Position numbers and translations under genes: made by a program
Part shown: one piece after another, positions 49,637 through 58,842 of the stretch
Layout: each line of letters starts with the position of its first letter
Position numbering within the stretch: the first letter of the stretch is position 1
The notes under the pieces: model-generated
Databases searched by the model: none
What the model saw: the letters and a program-made list of their open reading frames with translations, nothing else
What the model was told of the DNA's origin: nothing
DNA from: an uncultured Acetatifactor sp.
GTDB lineage: Bacteria > Bacillota > Clostridia > Lachnospirales > Lachnospiraceae
DNA length: 64,000 nt
NCBI GenBank assembly: GCA_910584235.1
Contig: CAJTZD010000012.1
Location: forward strand, 18,788-82,787
Direction of reading: 5' to 3'

Positions 49637-50566
49637 TTAAGAAATATGCGCGGCCGGGCAATATACCGCCCCGGCGGCAATGTCCTGGCGCAGCTGTTCC
49701 CGCAGGGCTTCCACGCTCTCAAAGCGCCGTTCCGGCCTCTTAAACCCATGGAGATAAATCTCTATGTGCTTTCCGTACAGATCTCCTGTAAAGTCATACA
49801 GATAGGACTCTACCCCCATAACCCTGGTGTCCGTGACCGTGGGCTTATAGCCTACATTGCTGATGGCCCGGTACAGCTTGTCCCCACAGCGCACCTGTGA
49901 GAAATAGACGCCGTTTGGCGGAAGAAGCTTGTCTTTGCCGGGAAGCACATTTACGGTGGGAAATCCCAGCGTCCGTCCTATCTGCTTTCCCCGAACCACT
50001 TCCCCGGCTATCAGATAGGGCATTCCCAGCAGCCTTTCCGCCGCCTCCATATCACCCGCCTCCACCTCCCGGCGCACCAGCGTGGAGCTGACCTCCTCTC
50101 CGTCCATACAGATCTTGTCAATGGTCTTGACCTCAAACCCAAGCTCCGGCCCCAGCCTGCGCAAAAGCGCGGCATTCCCCGCCCCCTTTGCCCCAAAGGA
50201 CAGATCCGTGCCTGCGGCCAGGAAGCGCGCCTGCATCTGCCCGGCCAGCACCTCCCTGGCAAAGATCTCCGCATCCAACGCGGCGGTCTCCCGGTTCATG
50301 GGGAACTCCACCAAAATATCCACGCCCATGCGTCCGAACAAAAGCCGCTTTTCCTCCCTGGTACTCAGCTCCTTTGCGTCCGGGCAGCCGAAGAGCCTGG
50401 CCGGAGCCGGGTCAAAGGTAAAAACACAGGCGGCCAAAGCGCCCCTCCGGCACAGGATCTCCTCCAGAAGCCGTCTGTGGCCAATGTGTATCCCGTCGAA
50501 TTTTCCTATGGCAACGGCTGTTTCCTGTCCCAGTTGCATTTCTGTCGTTCCAGCAATGATTTCCAC
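49637..50566 (-). CDS. ribF: Bifunctional riboflavin kinase / FAD synthetase
   Basis: A 309-residue enzyme that makes FMN and then FAD. N-terminal nucleotidyltransferase (about 1-180): VAIGKFDGIHIGHRRLLEEI and FDPAPARLFG. C-terminal flavokinase (about 185-305): GKQIGRTLGFPTVNVLPGKDKLLPPNGVYFS and ISNVGYKPTVTD. The start is GTG (50564-50566), with AAGGGATAA before it. It is the last gene of the rimP-to-ribF operon, 8 bases after truB, a common Firmicute order. Confidence 0.94.
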   Translation of the reverse strand: MEIIAGTTEMQLGQETAVAIGKFDGIHIGHRRLLEEILCRRGALAACVFTFDPAPARLFGCPDAKELSTREEKRLLFGRMGVDILVEFPMNRETAALDAEIFAREVLAGQMQARFLAAGTDLSFGAKGAGNAALLRRLGPELGFEVKTIDKICMDGEEVSSTLVRREVEAGDMEAAERLLGMPYLIAGEVVRGKQIGRTLGFPTVNVLPGKDKLLPPNGVYFSQVRCGDKLYRAISNVGYKPTVTDTRVMGVESYLYDFTGDLYGKHIEIYLHGFKRPERRFESVEALREQLRQDIAAGAVYCPAAHIS

Positions 50567-50574
50567 TTATCCCT

Positions 50575-51540
50575 TCACTCTTTCTCCAAAAACATTTTTA
50601 CCGGCCGATACCATTTTCTGTCGGGCTCCCAGGCATAGATACCCACAAAGCTCCCGTCCGTCCTGTACATCCGCACCCATCTGCCGGCTTCGTGCACTTC
50701 TCCCTCCGCCGTCTGCTCCGGTGCAATGGCATTGCCGTTGTCAAGCAGTCTGCAGGCCTCCTCCCGCACCCGCAGGGACGGACAGTCCATGAACACGCTG
50801 TCCACGGGGTGCAAAACCCGGGGCAGGCTTGCAGGCGCAGCGCCTGTTCCGGGCGGGCCTGAGCTATTCGCGCTTGCCTGATCCGGCCTGCTTTCGTCTT
50901 TCCACTGCTGCAACTGCCCCAGAGTACAGGCATCCTCCAGGGAAAACCCTCCGACTCTGGTGCGGCGCAGGCTCTGCATGGTACCTCCGCACCCCAGCTT
51001 CTGCCCTATATCCGCGCACAATGTCCTGATATAGGTTCCCTTGGAACAGGCCACCCGCATCCGGACCACCGGGAGCCTGTATTCCAGTATCTCCAATTCA
51101 TATATCTGCACCGGCCTGGCTTTCCGCTCCACTTCTTTTCCGGCCCGTGCCAGCTCATACAGCTTCTTACCGCCCACCTTGAGGGCGGAATACATAGGCG
51201 GCACCTGCAGGTATTCCCCCGCAAAGGAAAACACCGCATCCTTTACCCGGTCCTCGCTTATGTCCACCGGATACCTGGCCAGGATTTGCCCCGTTATGTC
51301 CTGGGTATCCGTCTCCGTCCCCAGCAGCAGCTCGGTCTCGTATTCCTTATCCCTGTCCGCCAGCATATCGCAAAGCTTCGTGGCACTGCCCAGACAGACA
51401 GGGAGCACACCCGTAGCCAATGGATCGAGTGTGCCCGTATGGCCGATCTTCCTCTGCCCGCAGATGCCCCGCATTTTTGCCACCACATCATGGGAGGTGA
51501 AGCCGGTTTCCTTATCAATGATTATGATTCCGTTCATCAT
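50575..51540 (-). CDS. truB: tRNA pseudouridine-55 synthase
   Basis: A 321-residue TruB that makes pseudouridine-55 in the T-loop of tRNAs. Catalytic Asp in HTGTLDPLATGVLPVCLG; also KLYELARAGKEVERKARPV and RVACSKGTYIRTLCADIGQKLG. The C-terminal PUA-like domain (about 240-321) contains VREEACRLLDNGNAIAPEQ, preceded by a low-complexity Ala/Ser/Pro insert (about 215-235). It overlaps the end of nrnA by 26 bases. Two ATG codons stand at the start (51540 and 51537) with a weak site GGAAGCGGAAC. Confidence 0.94.
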   Translation of the reverse strand: MMNGIIIIDKETGFTSHDVVAKMRGICGQRKIGHTGTLDPLATGVLPVCLGSATKLCDMLADRDKEYETELLLGTETDTQDITGQILARYPVDISEDRVKDAVFSFAGEYLQVPPMYSALKVGGKKLYELARAGKEVERKARPVQIYELEILEYRLPVVRMRVACSKGTYIRTLCADIGQKLGCGGTMQSLRRTRVGGFSLEDACTLGQLQQWKDESRPDQASANSSGPPGTGAAPASLPRVLHPVDSVFMDCPSLRVREEACRLLDNGNAIAPEQTAEGEVHEAGRWVRMYRTDGSFVGIYAWEPDRKWYRPVKMFLEKE

Positions 51541-52504
51541 GTTCCGCTTCCCACTTCTTCAGTTCCTTTTCGATATGTAGGGAGAGATTGTTCACACAAT
51601 CATGGAAAGTCCCCGTCATATTACAGCCGGCTGCCCTCGCATGGCCGCCGCCGCCAAAATAGGCCGCAACCTGGGCCACGTTCACTTTCTCGCTGGAACG
51701 CATGCTCACTCTGTATTCCAGCACGCCTGTCTCGTACATAAAGATGGCGCAGTCTATGCCCTGGATATTGCGCAGCTGGTTCACGATGCCCTCCAGATCT
51801 TTCGGCTCCACATTGTAGAAATCCATGGTCTTCAAGTCAATGGAGCTTACGATACAGCTCCCCCCCAGGAAACGGATGCTCTCCATCAGTGCTCTGCCCA
51901 TGACCTGAGCCTGCACATAGGTCTTCTGGTAAAAGGTCTCCAGAATCAGTTTGGGGAAGTCGAATCCGTAGCCAATCAGTTGGGCCGCTTTCTGCAGTGT
52001 CTCCGGCGTGGTATTGGAATACTGGAACACACCGGTATCATGGATCATGCCCACGTACAGAGCCTTGGCTATATCCCGATCCAGCCGTTTTGGATCCATC
52101 AGATCGTAAAGCACCTCGCAGGTGGAGCCTGTCCGGGGCTTTATAACGTTTATGCTGCCTCCGCCCGTATTGCTGATATGATGGTCTATGTTGATCGTCT
52201 TGTCGGCAGCTTTAAAATATTTCTCGGCACCTCCCAGCCGCTCCGGGTTGGTGTCAAGTGCGAAAAACACATCAAAAGGAGGCTCCTCGGGGAAATCGGA
52301 ACAGATTTCCCCAAACCCCCTGATTTCCTTAAAAATATCCGCCGGCTTATCCAAAAACACCTTGACCTGCGCCTGGGGCAGGCATTTTGACAGATACTGC
52401 CACAGCCCTAAGCATGAGCCCACGCAGTCGCCGTCGGGCCTTACATGCCCGGCGATGCCGATCCGTCCGGCCTCTCTGCATTCTTCCAAAAAATCAAAAT
52501 TCAT
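51515..52504 (-). CDS. nrnA: DHH-DHHA1 phosphoesterase (NrnA-like, nanoRNA/pAp phosphatase)
   Basis: A 329-residue DHH-family phosphoesterase: GHVRPDGDCVGSCLGLW, FFALDTNPERLGG, the DHH motif NIDHHISNTGGGS, GMIHDTGVFQYSNTTPETLQ, and the DHHA1 end GGGGHARAAGCNM. It degrades oligoribonucleotides of 2-5 residues and dephosphorylates pAp. The position between rbfA and truB is the standard Firmicute arrangement. AAAGGAATGAGAAT stands before the ATG. Confidence 0.9.
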   Translation of the reverse strand: MNFDFLEECREAGRIGIAGHVRPDGDCVGSCLGLWQYLSKCLPQAQVKVFLDKPADIFKEIRGFGEICSDFPEEPPFDVFFALDTNPERLGGAEKYFKAADKTINIDHHISNTGGGSINVIKPRTGSTCEVLYDLMDPKRLDRDIAKALYVGMIHDTGVFQYSNTTPETLQKAAQLIGYGFDFPKLILETFYQKTYVQAQVMGRALMESIRFLGGSCIVSSIDLKTMDFYNVEPKDLEGIVNQLRNIQGIDCAIFMYETGVLEYRVSMRSSEKVNVAQVAAYFGGGGHARAAGCNMTGTFHDCVNNLSLHIEKELKKWEAEHDERNHNH

Positions 52505-52510
52505 ATATTC

Positions 52511-52957
52511 TCATTCCTTTTCGTCCGGGCTTTCGCCGCGCGGAAAGTCCGGCATACTCTCCGGCTCTTCCCCGTTGTCCACGCGGTTCTTCGCATTCTC
52601 ATCGTCCTGCGCGATGACTTCATCGATCCTGCGCGACATGTTCACCCCATATTCAATCGACTGGTCCATGATAAAGGTAATCTCCGGCGTATTGCGCAGA
52701 TTGATCTCCCGGGCCAGCTTATTGCGCATAAAACCCACTGCGCTCCGCAGGCCCTCCAGAGTCTCTTTCCTTGCCTCTTCATCGCCCAGCACACTGATCC
52801 AGGCCTTGCAGCTCTTTAAGTCCGGAGCCACCTCCACGGATACCACACTTGTCCACGGACTGATCCGGGGATCCTTGATCTCCCCCCGGATGGTCTCAGC
52901 CAGTACACGCTGCACCTCCCCATTGATACGGGTATTCTTTACACTATTTTTTCTCAT
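52511..52957 (-). CDS. rbfA: Ribosome-binding factor A
   Basis: A 148-residue RbfA, a 30S assembly factor with a KH-like fold: NTRINGEVQRVLAETIRGEIKDPRISPWTSVVSVEVAPDLKSCKAWISVLGD and FMRNKLAREINLRNTPEITFIMDQSIEYGVNMSRRIDEV. The C-terminal tail is acidic. The ATG at 52957 follows GGAAAGGGTTTGT; the frame extends upstream to 53014 without support. A long imperfect stem separates it from infB (53059-53114). Confidence 0.94.
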   Translation of the reverse strand: MRKNSVKNTRINGEVQRVLAETIRGEIKDPRISPWTSVVSVEVAPDLKSCKAWISVLGDEEARKETLEGLRSAVGFMRNKLAREINLRNTPEITFIMDQSIEYGVNMSRRIDEVIAQDDENAKNRVDNGEEPESMPDFPRGESPDEKE

Positions 52958-53058
52958 ACAAACCCTTTCCAAATCCAGACGGCTCCGGGCAAATCTCCCA
53001 GGGCCCCCGCCCATGACAGTCTGCCGGAAAATCTCCGATAGCTTTCCGCCCTGACGGC

Positions 53059-53114
53059 CTGCGCCGCTGAGGTCCCGCTGTGCTAAGGCAGGGTCTTCTC
53101 CGGCCTCAGCGCAG
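53059..53114. other. Intra-operon stem between infB and rbfA
   Basis: CTGCGCCGCTGAGG (53059-53072) pairs with CCTCAGCGCAG (53104-53114) with a three-base bulge around a 31-base loop. No T run follows, so it is more likely a processing or stability element than a terminator. Confidence 0.45.
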
Positions 53115-53126
53115 CTCCTCAGCGTA

Positions 53127-56100
53127 TCAGCGAGGCACTTCCACCATGATATATGCCTCTACCCGATCCAGCTCCTGTATCTGGTCGAAGCCCTCGAACA
53201 CAAGTCCGCACTCGAAGCCCTCTTTCACTTCTTTCACATCGTCCTTGAAACGCTTCAGCGAAGCCAAACCGCCCTCGTAAATCTGCTCGCCCTCTCTGGT
53301 AATGCGGATCTTGCATCCTCTCTGGAAGATACCGTCCGTCACATAGGAGCCGGCGATATTTCCCACCTGGGAAGCCTTGAAGATCTGTCTGATCTCCGCA
53401 TGGCCGATGACCTTTTCCTCGAAGACAGGATCCAGCATTCCTTTCATGGCGGCCTCCACGTCCTCAATGGCCTTGTAGATCACCTTATAGAGTCTGACAT
53501 CCACGCCCTCGCGCTCTGCCGTGGCCTTGGCAGTGCTGTCCGGCCTTACGTTAAATCCGATAATGATGGCATTGGAAGCGCTGGCCAGAGTCACGTCGGA
53601 CTCATTGATTGCGCCTACGCCGCCATGGATGCACTTAACCACCACCTCATCGTTGGACAACTTTAACAAGGACTGGCGCACAGCCTCCACACTGCCCTGT
53701 ACATCCGCTTTCACGATCAGGTTCAGCTCTTTCAGGTTGCCCTCCTTAATCTGGGAGAACAGGTCGTCTAAGGACATCTTCGTCCTGGTCTCCTCCAGCT
53801 TCTTCTCCTTGTTCTGTGCCAGATAAGTTTCCGCATAAGACTTTGCTGTCTTATCATTTTCATGGGCCAGGAACACTTCGCCGGCGCTGGGAACATCGGA
53901 CAATCCCAGGATTTCCACCGGCATGGAGGGCGTCGCCTCCTTCACTCTTCTGCCCTTGTCGTCGATCATGGCTCTAACCTTGCCGAAGCAGGCGCCTGCA
54001 GAGACAAAGTCTCCCACATGCAGGGTACCTTTCTGTACCAGAACCGTAGCCACGGGACCCCTGCCCTTATCCAGCTCGGCCTCAATGACCAGACCTCTGG
54101 CCCTTCTGACCGGATTTGCCTTTAATTCCATGATGTCCGCTGTCAGCAGTATGGTCTCCAGCAGATCCTGGATGCCCTCTCCTGTCTTTGCCGACACGGG
54201 AACGAACTCCGTATTACCGCCCCAGTCGGTTGCCACCAGCTCATATTCCGTCAGCTCCTGCTTCACACGGTCAATATTTGCCGAGGGCTTATCGATCTTG
54301 TTCACAGCCACAATGATCTCAATGCCGGCCGCTTTTGCATGGCTGATGGCCTCCACAGTCTGGGGCATCACGCCGTCGTCCGCGGCCACTACGAGAATTG
54401 CGATATCCGTGGCGTTTGCGCCGCGCATACGCATGGCGGTGAACGCCTCATGTCCGGGCGTGTCCAAAAAGGTAATTATGCGCCCGTCCACATTTACAGT
54501 ATACGCACCGATGTGCTGTGTAATACCGCCTGCCTCTTTGTCTATGACATGCGTCTTGCGGATAGTGTCTAAAAGTGAGGTCTTGCCGTGGTCTACATGA
54601 CCCATGACACAGATGACGGGCGGTCTCTCCACCAAGGCAGTCTCGTCTTCCTCATCCTCTTTTAACAATTCCTCGATAACGTCTACCTTAACTTCCCGCT
54701 CACAGAGAATCTCATATTCCATGGCGATATTCTCTGCTTCCTCGTAGGAAATCTCCTGATTGACCGTTACGATTTTGCCTTCCAGGAACAGCTTCTTTAC
54801 GATAACCGCAGGCTGCAGCTTCATCTTTTCGGCAAATTCCTTGATGGTTATGGTCTCCGGCAGGGTAATCACCTTGATCACCTCTTCTGCCGCTTCTTCT
54901 TTCTTCTTTTCGGGCCGTATGAATCTGCCGGGCTTGTTCTTTAATGCCTCGTCCTCTTCGTAGATATGGTCTTTCCGGGAGCGCTTGCCTTTCTCCTGGC
55001 TGTTGGCGCGCCGCTTTTCTTCCTCGCGCTTCTTCTCCATATCCTTGCCCGGAGTTTCTCCCGCAAAGCCTTTGGATTTATTATCTCTGAATCCAGCTCC
55101 CTGTCCTGAAGCGCCCCTGCCGTCACGCGGGCTGCCGTTAAACCCACGGTTACCGCCCGGACCAGCGCCCGGGCCGCGGCGATCACCCATACCGCTGCCA
55201 GCGCCAGGCCTGCCGCCTCGCGAAAATCCATTCGGCCTGTCTCCCTGTGGTCTGCCATTTTGGCTGTTTCCTCCTCTTGGCTGGAACTGTCCTCTGTCTC
55301 CTCTGCCCTGGCCGTCTCTATTATAGCCGCGTCCATCGCGGCCGCGATTATCCTGGGACTGTCCGTCCTGTCCTCTTCCGCCCTGGAAGCGGCCGTCTCT
55401 GTTTGGCCGCTCCTGGCCGTTTCCCGCATTCTGGAATCTGCCGCCCTGACCGCGCTCTCCCTGGGGTCTTTCGCCCTGGGGCCTGCTGCCCTGAGGGCGA
55501 TCCCCCTGACGTCTCTCTCCCTGGGGACGGTCATTCTGGGGTCTGACGTTCTGAGAACGCTCATTTTGAGGGCGTTCCTCCAGTCGTCCCGCCGCCTGCT
55601 GGGGCCTGTCACTCTGGCTCCTCTCAGTCTGAGGCCGTTCGCTCTGGACTGCCTCACTCTGAGGATGCTCATTTACCGGTACAGGTTTCTGGACCTGCAC
55701 TTTCTGCTCGGCCGCCTCATGCCCGGGCGTCTGTGTCTTGCGGACAGCGTTCTGGTCCGGGCGCGCCTTGGGCTGCTGAGGCTTCGGAGGCACCATCTGT
55801 ACGGAAGGCGTAGGCGAAGGCGGCGTCAACGGCTTGATCGGACGCACCGGCGCCTGTGCCTGGGGCCTGCGGTCATTCCCCCGGCCTCCCTGGGCCTTCC
55901 CCTGACCTCCCTGGTTTCCCTGGCCGCTTTGGCGCCTGGCATTTGTTCCGCCCTGGGCGGGTCTTTGCCCCTGCATTCTCGAATTCTGGGGGTTGTTCAC
56001 AACAATTATTGTCTTCTTCTTTTTGGGTGCACCGTTCGCCTGCGCATCTGCCGCCTTTGCAACGGGCTTCACCGTCTCCTTATCAGGAGTCTTGGCCGTT

Positions 56101-56339
56101 TCTTCTTTTCCCATTCCTGCCGTCTCTTCCTTTGCCGTTTCTTTCTTTTTAGGCGTTTCCGCCCTGTTACCGCTCTTTGCTTCCTTTGAAAACGCACTGC
56201 GCACCAGCTGTGAGGCTTCTTCATCGATAGAGCTCTGAGCTGCTTTCGCTTCTATTCCCTTTCCCTGCAAAAAGCTTAATATATCCTTGCTTTGCACCTC
56301 TAGTTCCTTTGCAAGCTCATGTACTTTTATTTTCGCCAT
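53127..56339 (-). CDS. infB: Translation initiation factor IF-2
   Basis: A 1070-residue IF-2, the GTPase that brings initiator tRNA to the 30S subunit. It begins MAKIKVHELAKELEVQSKDILSFLQGKGIEAKAAQSSI (IF-2 N domain). Residues about 60-470 are a disordered Arg/Gln/Gly/Pro/Asn-rich region with many RPQ(S/N/G)ER-like repeats. The second IF-2 N domain (ITIKEFAEKMKLQPAVIVKKLF) and the G domain follow: GHVDHGKT (G1), GGITQH (G2), DTPGHEAF (G3), NKID (G4), SAK (G5). Beta-barrel domains lie at the end. Family length in Firmicutes is often 720-1000, so the disordered part is long. Part of the nusA operon; ribosome site GGAGGGAAGC. Confidence 0.96.
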   Translation of the reverse strand: MAKIKVHELAKELEVQSKDILSFLQGKGIEAKAAQSSIDEEASQLVRSAFSKEAKSGNRAETPKKKETAKEETAGMGKEETAKTPDKETVKPVAKAADAQANGAPKKKKTIIVVNNPQNSRMQGQRPAQGGTNARRQSGQGNQGGQGKAQGGRGNDRRPQAQAPVRPIKPLTPPSPTPSVQMVPPKPQQPKARPDQNAVRKTQTPGHEAAEQKVQVQKPVPVNEHPQSEAVQSERPQTERSQSDRPQQAAGRLEERPQNERSQNVRPQNDRPQGERRQGDRPQGSRPQGERPQGERGQGGRFQNAGNGQERPNRDGRFQGGRGQDGQSQDNRGRDGRGYNRDGQGRGDRGQFQPRGGNSQNGRPQGDRPNGFSRGGRPGAGSGMGDRRGPGAGPGGNRGFNGSPRDGRGASGQGAGFRDNKSKGFAGETPGKDMEKKREEEKRRANSQEKGKRSRKDHIYEEDEALKNKPGRFIRPEKKKEEAAEEVIKVITLPETITIKEFAEKMKLQPAVIVKKLFLEGKIVTVNQEISYEEAENIAMEYEILCEREVKVDVIEELLKEDEEDETALVERPPVICVMGHVDHGKTSLLDTIRKTHVIDKEAGGITQHIGAYTVNVDGRIITFLDTPGHEAFTAMRMRGANATDIAILVVAADDGVMPQTVEAISHAKAAGIEIIVAVNKIDKPSANIDRVKQELTEYELVATDWGGNTEFVPVSAKTGEGIQDLLETILLTADIMELKANPVRRARGLVIEAELDKGRGPVATVLVQKGTLHVGDFVSAGACFGKVRAMIDDKGRRVKEATPSMPVEILGLSDVPSAGEVFLAHENDKTAKSYAETYLAQNKEKKLEETRTKMSLDDLFSQIKEGNLKELNLIVKADVQGSVEAVRQSLLKLSNDEVVVKCIHGGVGAINESDVTLASASNAIIIGFNVRPDSTAKATAEREGVDVRLYKVIYKAIEDVEAAMKGMLDPVFEEKVIGHAEIRQIFKASQVGNIAGSYVTDGIFQRGCKIRITREGEQIYEGGLASLKRFKDDVKEVKEGFECGLVFEGFDQIQELDRVEAYIMVEVPR

Positions 56340-56358
56340 GCTTCCCTCCGTTTCTGCC

Positions 56359-56679
56359 TCACTCGGCCCTTTCTCTCTCTTTCAGTTGTCTGCTTATCAC
56401 ATCCGCTAATCCCGCATCGCACACGCCAAGCGATGACCTGAAGTCCTTTCCGATAGCCTTTCCCAATTCTTCTTTGGTCCCGTAAATTTCCACCGGAACC
56501 CCGTAATAAGAACATTTATCGGTAAACAGCTTCCTGGTATTGCCCGACGCATCCTCCGCAACGATCACCAGCATGGCGGAGCCATTTCTGATTGCATCCA
56601 GTGTCTGAAATTCGCCGCTGACCAGATTGCGTCCTTTCATGGCGATTCCCAAAAGCGATAAAACTCTATTCTGCTTCAA
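56359..56679 (-). CDS. ylxQ: L7Ae/YlxQ-family ribosome-associated protein
   Basis: A 106-residue protein of the L7Ae/L30e RNA-binding fold: KQNRVLSLLGIAMKGRNLVSGEFQTLDAIRNGSAMLVIVAEDASGNTRKL and CSYYGVPVEIYGTKEELGKAIGKD. The family normally binds kink-turn RNA. No ATG fits. A TTG at 56677-56679 gives the family start (MKQNRVLSLLG) with GGGGGAG ten bases upstream; a second TTG at 56688 is too close to that site. It overlaps the end of ylxR by 14 bases and lies between ylxR and infB, as in Bacillus. Confidence 0.88.
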   Translation of the reverse strand: MKQNRVLSLLGIAMKGRNLVSGEFQTLDAIRNGSAMLVIVAEDASGNTRKLFTDKCSYYGVPVEIYGTKEELGKAIGKDFRSSLGVCDAGLADVISRQLKERERAE

Positions 56680-56938
56680 GCTTTTCAAACTCCCCCTCTA
56701 AAGTATCATATACTTCGCTTGGAATACTCATTTTGAAGGAGCGCTCCAGACCTTTATTCTTTCTGGCTTTGAGCAGGCATTCCCTGCTCTTACAAACATA
56801 TGCGCCTCTTCCGTTCTTCTTGCCTGTTATGTCCAGACATATCTCATTTTCGGCTGTCTTCAGGACTCTCATCATGTCCCGCTTCCCTTTCATCTCACCG
56901 CATCCCACACACTGCCTCAAAGGAACCTTTTTTGCCAT
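56666..56938 (-). CDS. rnpM: YlxR-family protein (RnpM, RNase P modulator)
   Basis: A 90-residue YlxR protein: RQCVGCGEMKGKRDMMRVLK and the signature KKNGRGAYVCKSRECLLKARK. The cysteines form a structural cluster. Recent work describes the family as a modulator of RNase P; earlier it was seen only as a nucleic-acid-binding protein in the nusA operon. ATG at 56936-56938, spaced 8 bases from the nusA stop, and translationally linked to ylxQ. Confidence 0.93.
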   Translation of the reverse strand: MAKKVPLRQCVGCGEMKGKRDMMRVLKTAENEICLDITGKKNGRGAYVCKSRECLLKARKNKGLERSFKMSIPSEVYDTLEGEFEKLEAE

Positions 56939-56946
56939 AAAATCTT

Positions 56947-58221
56947 TTACTCCTCATACTCCCCGGCCTGCGCGAAACCGTCCGCTTCCTCCGCATAGCC
57001 CTCTTCCGGCATCATACCGCTTTCCTCTGCATATTCATCATATTCCTGAACGTCGGCGGTTTCGACCTCCTGTGCGTATTCATACGGGGCGTCCCGGACT
57101 TCCTCCTCATAGCCCTCGTAATCCTCATACTCTCCGTAATCCTCCTCCAGATAATCCTCGTACCGGAAGCCCGGAGCATCTTTCGCCTGGGTCTCTGACT
57201 TGATGTCAATCTTGTATCCTGTCAGCCGGGCCGCAAGCCTGGCGTTCTGTCCCTCCTTGCCGATGGCTAAGGACAGCTGGTAATCCGGCACCACCACCTT
57301 GGCTGTCTTGTCGTCCGGATCCGCGAACACTGCCACGATCTTGGCGGGAGATAAGGCATTTTGGATCAGATTGCCCGGATTCTCGTCCCAGTTCACAATG
57401 TCTATCTTCTCGCCCCTAAGCTCATCCACAATGGCGTTCACTCTGGCGCCGTTCATGCCCACGCAGGCTCCCACCGGATCCACATTGGGATTGTTGCTCC
57501 ACACTGCGATCTTGGTCCGGCTCCCCGCCTCTCTGGCAATGCTCTTGATCTCCACGGTGCCGTCCTTGATCTCCGTCACCTCGGACTCGAACAGGCGCTT
57601 CACCAGTTCCGGATGAGTGCGGCTCACATTGATACGGGGACCTTTCGGCGTGTTCTTCACCTCCAGGATATACACCTTGATGCGCTCCGTAGGCCGGAAT
57701 ACCTCACCTTTCACCTGCTCGCTCTCGCTTAGCATGGCGTCCGCCTTGCCTAAGTTAATGCTGATGTTCCTGCCTAAGTACCGCTGTACCACGCCGGTGA
57801 CTACATCCTTTTCTTTCTCATAGTACTGATTATAGACAACGCTTCTCTCTTCCTCGCGTATTTTCTGCAGAATGACGTTCTTGGCGTTCTGGGTGGCGAT
57901 GCGCCCGAATTCCTTGGATTTGATCTCTACATGAATCAGATCGCCCGCCTGCGCCATGGAGGAAATCTCTCTTGCATCGTCCAGGGAAATCTGCAGAACC
58001 GGGTCCTCCACATCCTCTGCCGAGGGCATGACTTCTTTCTCCGCATATACCAGGAAGTCGCAGGTCTCTCGGTCTATCTCCACATGCATGTTGTCCGCCT
58101 TGCCAAAGTGATTCTTGCAGGCGGTCAGCAGCGAGTTCTCGATGGCCTCGAATAAGGTCTCCTTGCTGATTTCCTTTTCCCTTTCCAAAATATCAAGAGC
58201 CTCCATCAATTCCTTGTTCAT
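56947..58221 (-). CDS. nusA: Transcription termination/antitermination factor NusA
   Basis: A 424-residue NusA: N-terminal RNA polymerase-binding domain (MNKELMEALDILEREKEISKETLFEAIENSLLTACKN), S1 domain (GVVQRYLGRNISINLGKADAML), and two KH domains (DPVGACVGMNGARVNAIVDEL and LAIGKEGQNARLAARLTGYKIDIKSE). The last 70 residues are a Tyr/Glu/Asp-rich acidic tail (YEDYLEEDYGEYEDYEGYEEE). GGAGG lies upstream of three adjacent ATG codons; the ATG at 58221 has the best spacing. NusA controls pausing, termination and antitermination. Confidence 0.96.
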   Translation of the reverse strand: MNKELMEALDILEREKEISKETLFEAIENSLLTACKNHFGKADNMHVEIDRETCDFLVYAEKEVMPSAEDVEDPVLQISLDDAREISSMAQAGDLIHVEIKSKEFGRIATQNAKNVILQKIREEERSVVYNQYYEKEKDVVTGVVQRYLGRNISINLGKADAMLSESEQVKGEVFRPTERIKVYILEVKNTPKGPRINVSRTHPELVKRLFESEVTEIKDGTVEIKSIAREAGSRTKIAVWSNNPNVDPVGACVGMNGARVNAIVDELRGEKIDIVNWDENPGNLIQNALSPAKIVAVFADPDDKTAKVVVPDYQLSLAIGKEGQNARLAARLTGYKIDIKSETQAKDAPGFRYEDYLEEDYGEYEDYEGYEEEVRDAPYEYAQEVETADVQEYDEYAEESGMMPEEGYAEEADGFAQAGEYEE

Positions 58222-58265
58222 CATTTCCTCCATTCCGGCTGTTTGCCAATCCTTTTGCTTTTCTC

Positions 58266-58730
58266 TCAGAAATCTATTGCCAGGCGGACCTGCGCCACAT
58301 CCGTGCGCCTGAAAGTCCTCGCCGTCTCTCCCTCCAGTATAGTGATACTGTCCTTGTCAACCCCCTCCAGCACACCCGCAAACTCCCTGCATTTGTCAAC
58401 GGGCTTATAGAGCTTGATCTCCACCTCCCGGCCCATGGCCGCCTGGAGATGCTTCTCTTTCTTCAGGGCACGGCCCAGTCCGGGGCTGCTGACCTCCAGC
58501 ACATAGGCGTCCGCGATGAAATCCTCCCTGTCCAAGGCATCCGAAAGGGCCCGGCTCACATTCTCGCAGTCCTGGATATTCACCCCTTCCGGTTTATCGA
58601 TATAGGCGCAGAGATGGTAATCCGCACCCTCTTTTACATATTCCACATCATAGACAGACACCCCATATTCCCGCGCTATGGGTTCCAACAGTGCCTGCGT
58701 CCTGGTTTCGTACTCTTCTCTACGCGACAT
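58266..58730 (-). CDS. rimP: Ribosome maturation factor RimP
   Basis: A 154-residue RimP, needed for 30S maturation: LLEPIAREYGVSVYDVEYVKEGADYHLCAYIDKPEGVNIQDCENVSRALSDALD and VLEVSSPGLGRALKKEKHLQAAMGREVEIKLY. First gene of the operon rimP-nusA-ylxR-ylxQ-infB-rbfA-nrnA-truB-ribF. GGAGGGTTGGA precedes the ATG. Promoter and palindromic leader lie upstream. Confidence 0.95.
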   Translation of the reverse strand: MSRREEYETRTQALLEPIAREYGVSVYDVEYVKEGADYHLCAYIDKPEGVNIQDCENVSRALSDALDREDFIADAYVLEVSSPGLGRALKKEKHLQAAMGREVEIKLYKPVDKCREFAGVLEGVDKDSITILEGETARTFRRTDVAQVRLAIDF

Positions 58731-58791
58731 TCCAACCCTCCGTCCGACGTCTGCGGCTCCGGATCTTCCGGAAAATACTTCCTACATGCAA

Positions 58792-58819
58792 GTAAGAGTG
58801 GCTTGCAAGCCACTCTTAC
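58792..58819. promoter_or_regulatory. 28-base perfect palindrome in the rimP-nusA operon leader
   Basis: GTAAGAGTGGCTTG (58792-58805) is followed at once by its exact reverse complement CAAGCCACTCTTAC (58806-58819): 12 pairs with a TGCA loop as RNA. It lies about 17-44 bases after the predicted transcription start and 60 bases before rimP. No T run follows. A second small stem CCGGA-aga-TCCGG lies nearer the gene. It may be an RNase III or NusA-responsive site. Confidence 0.6.
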
Positions 58820-58842
58820 CTTAAATCATCATTTACAAATCT

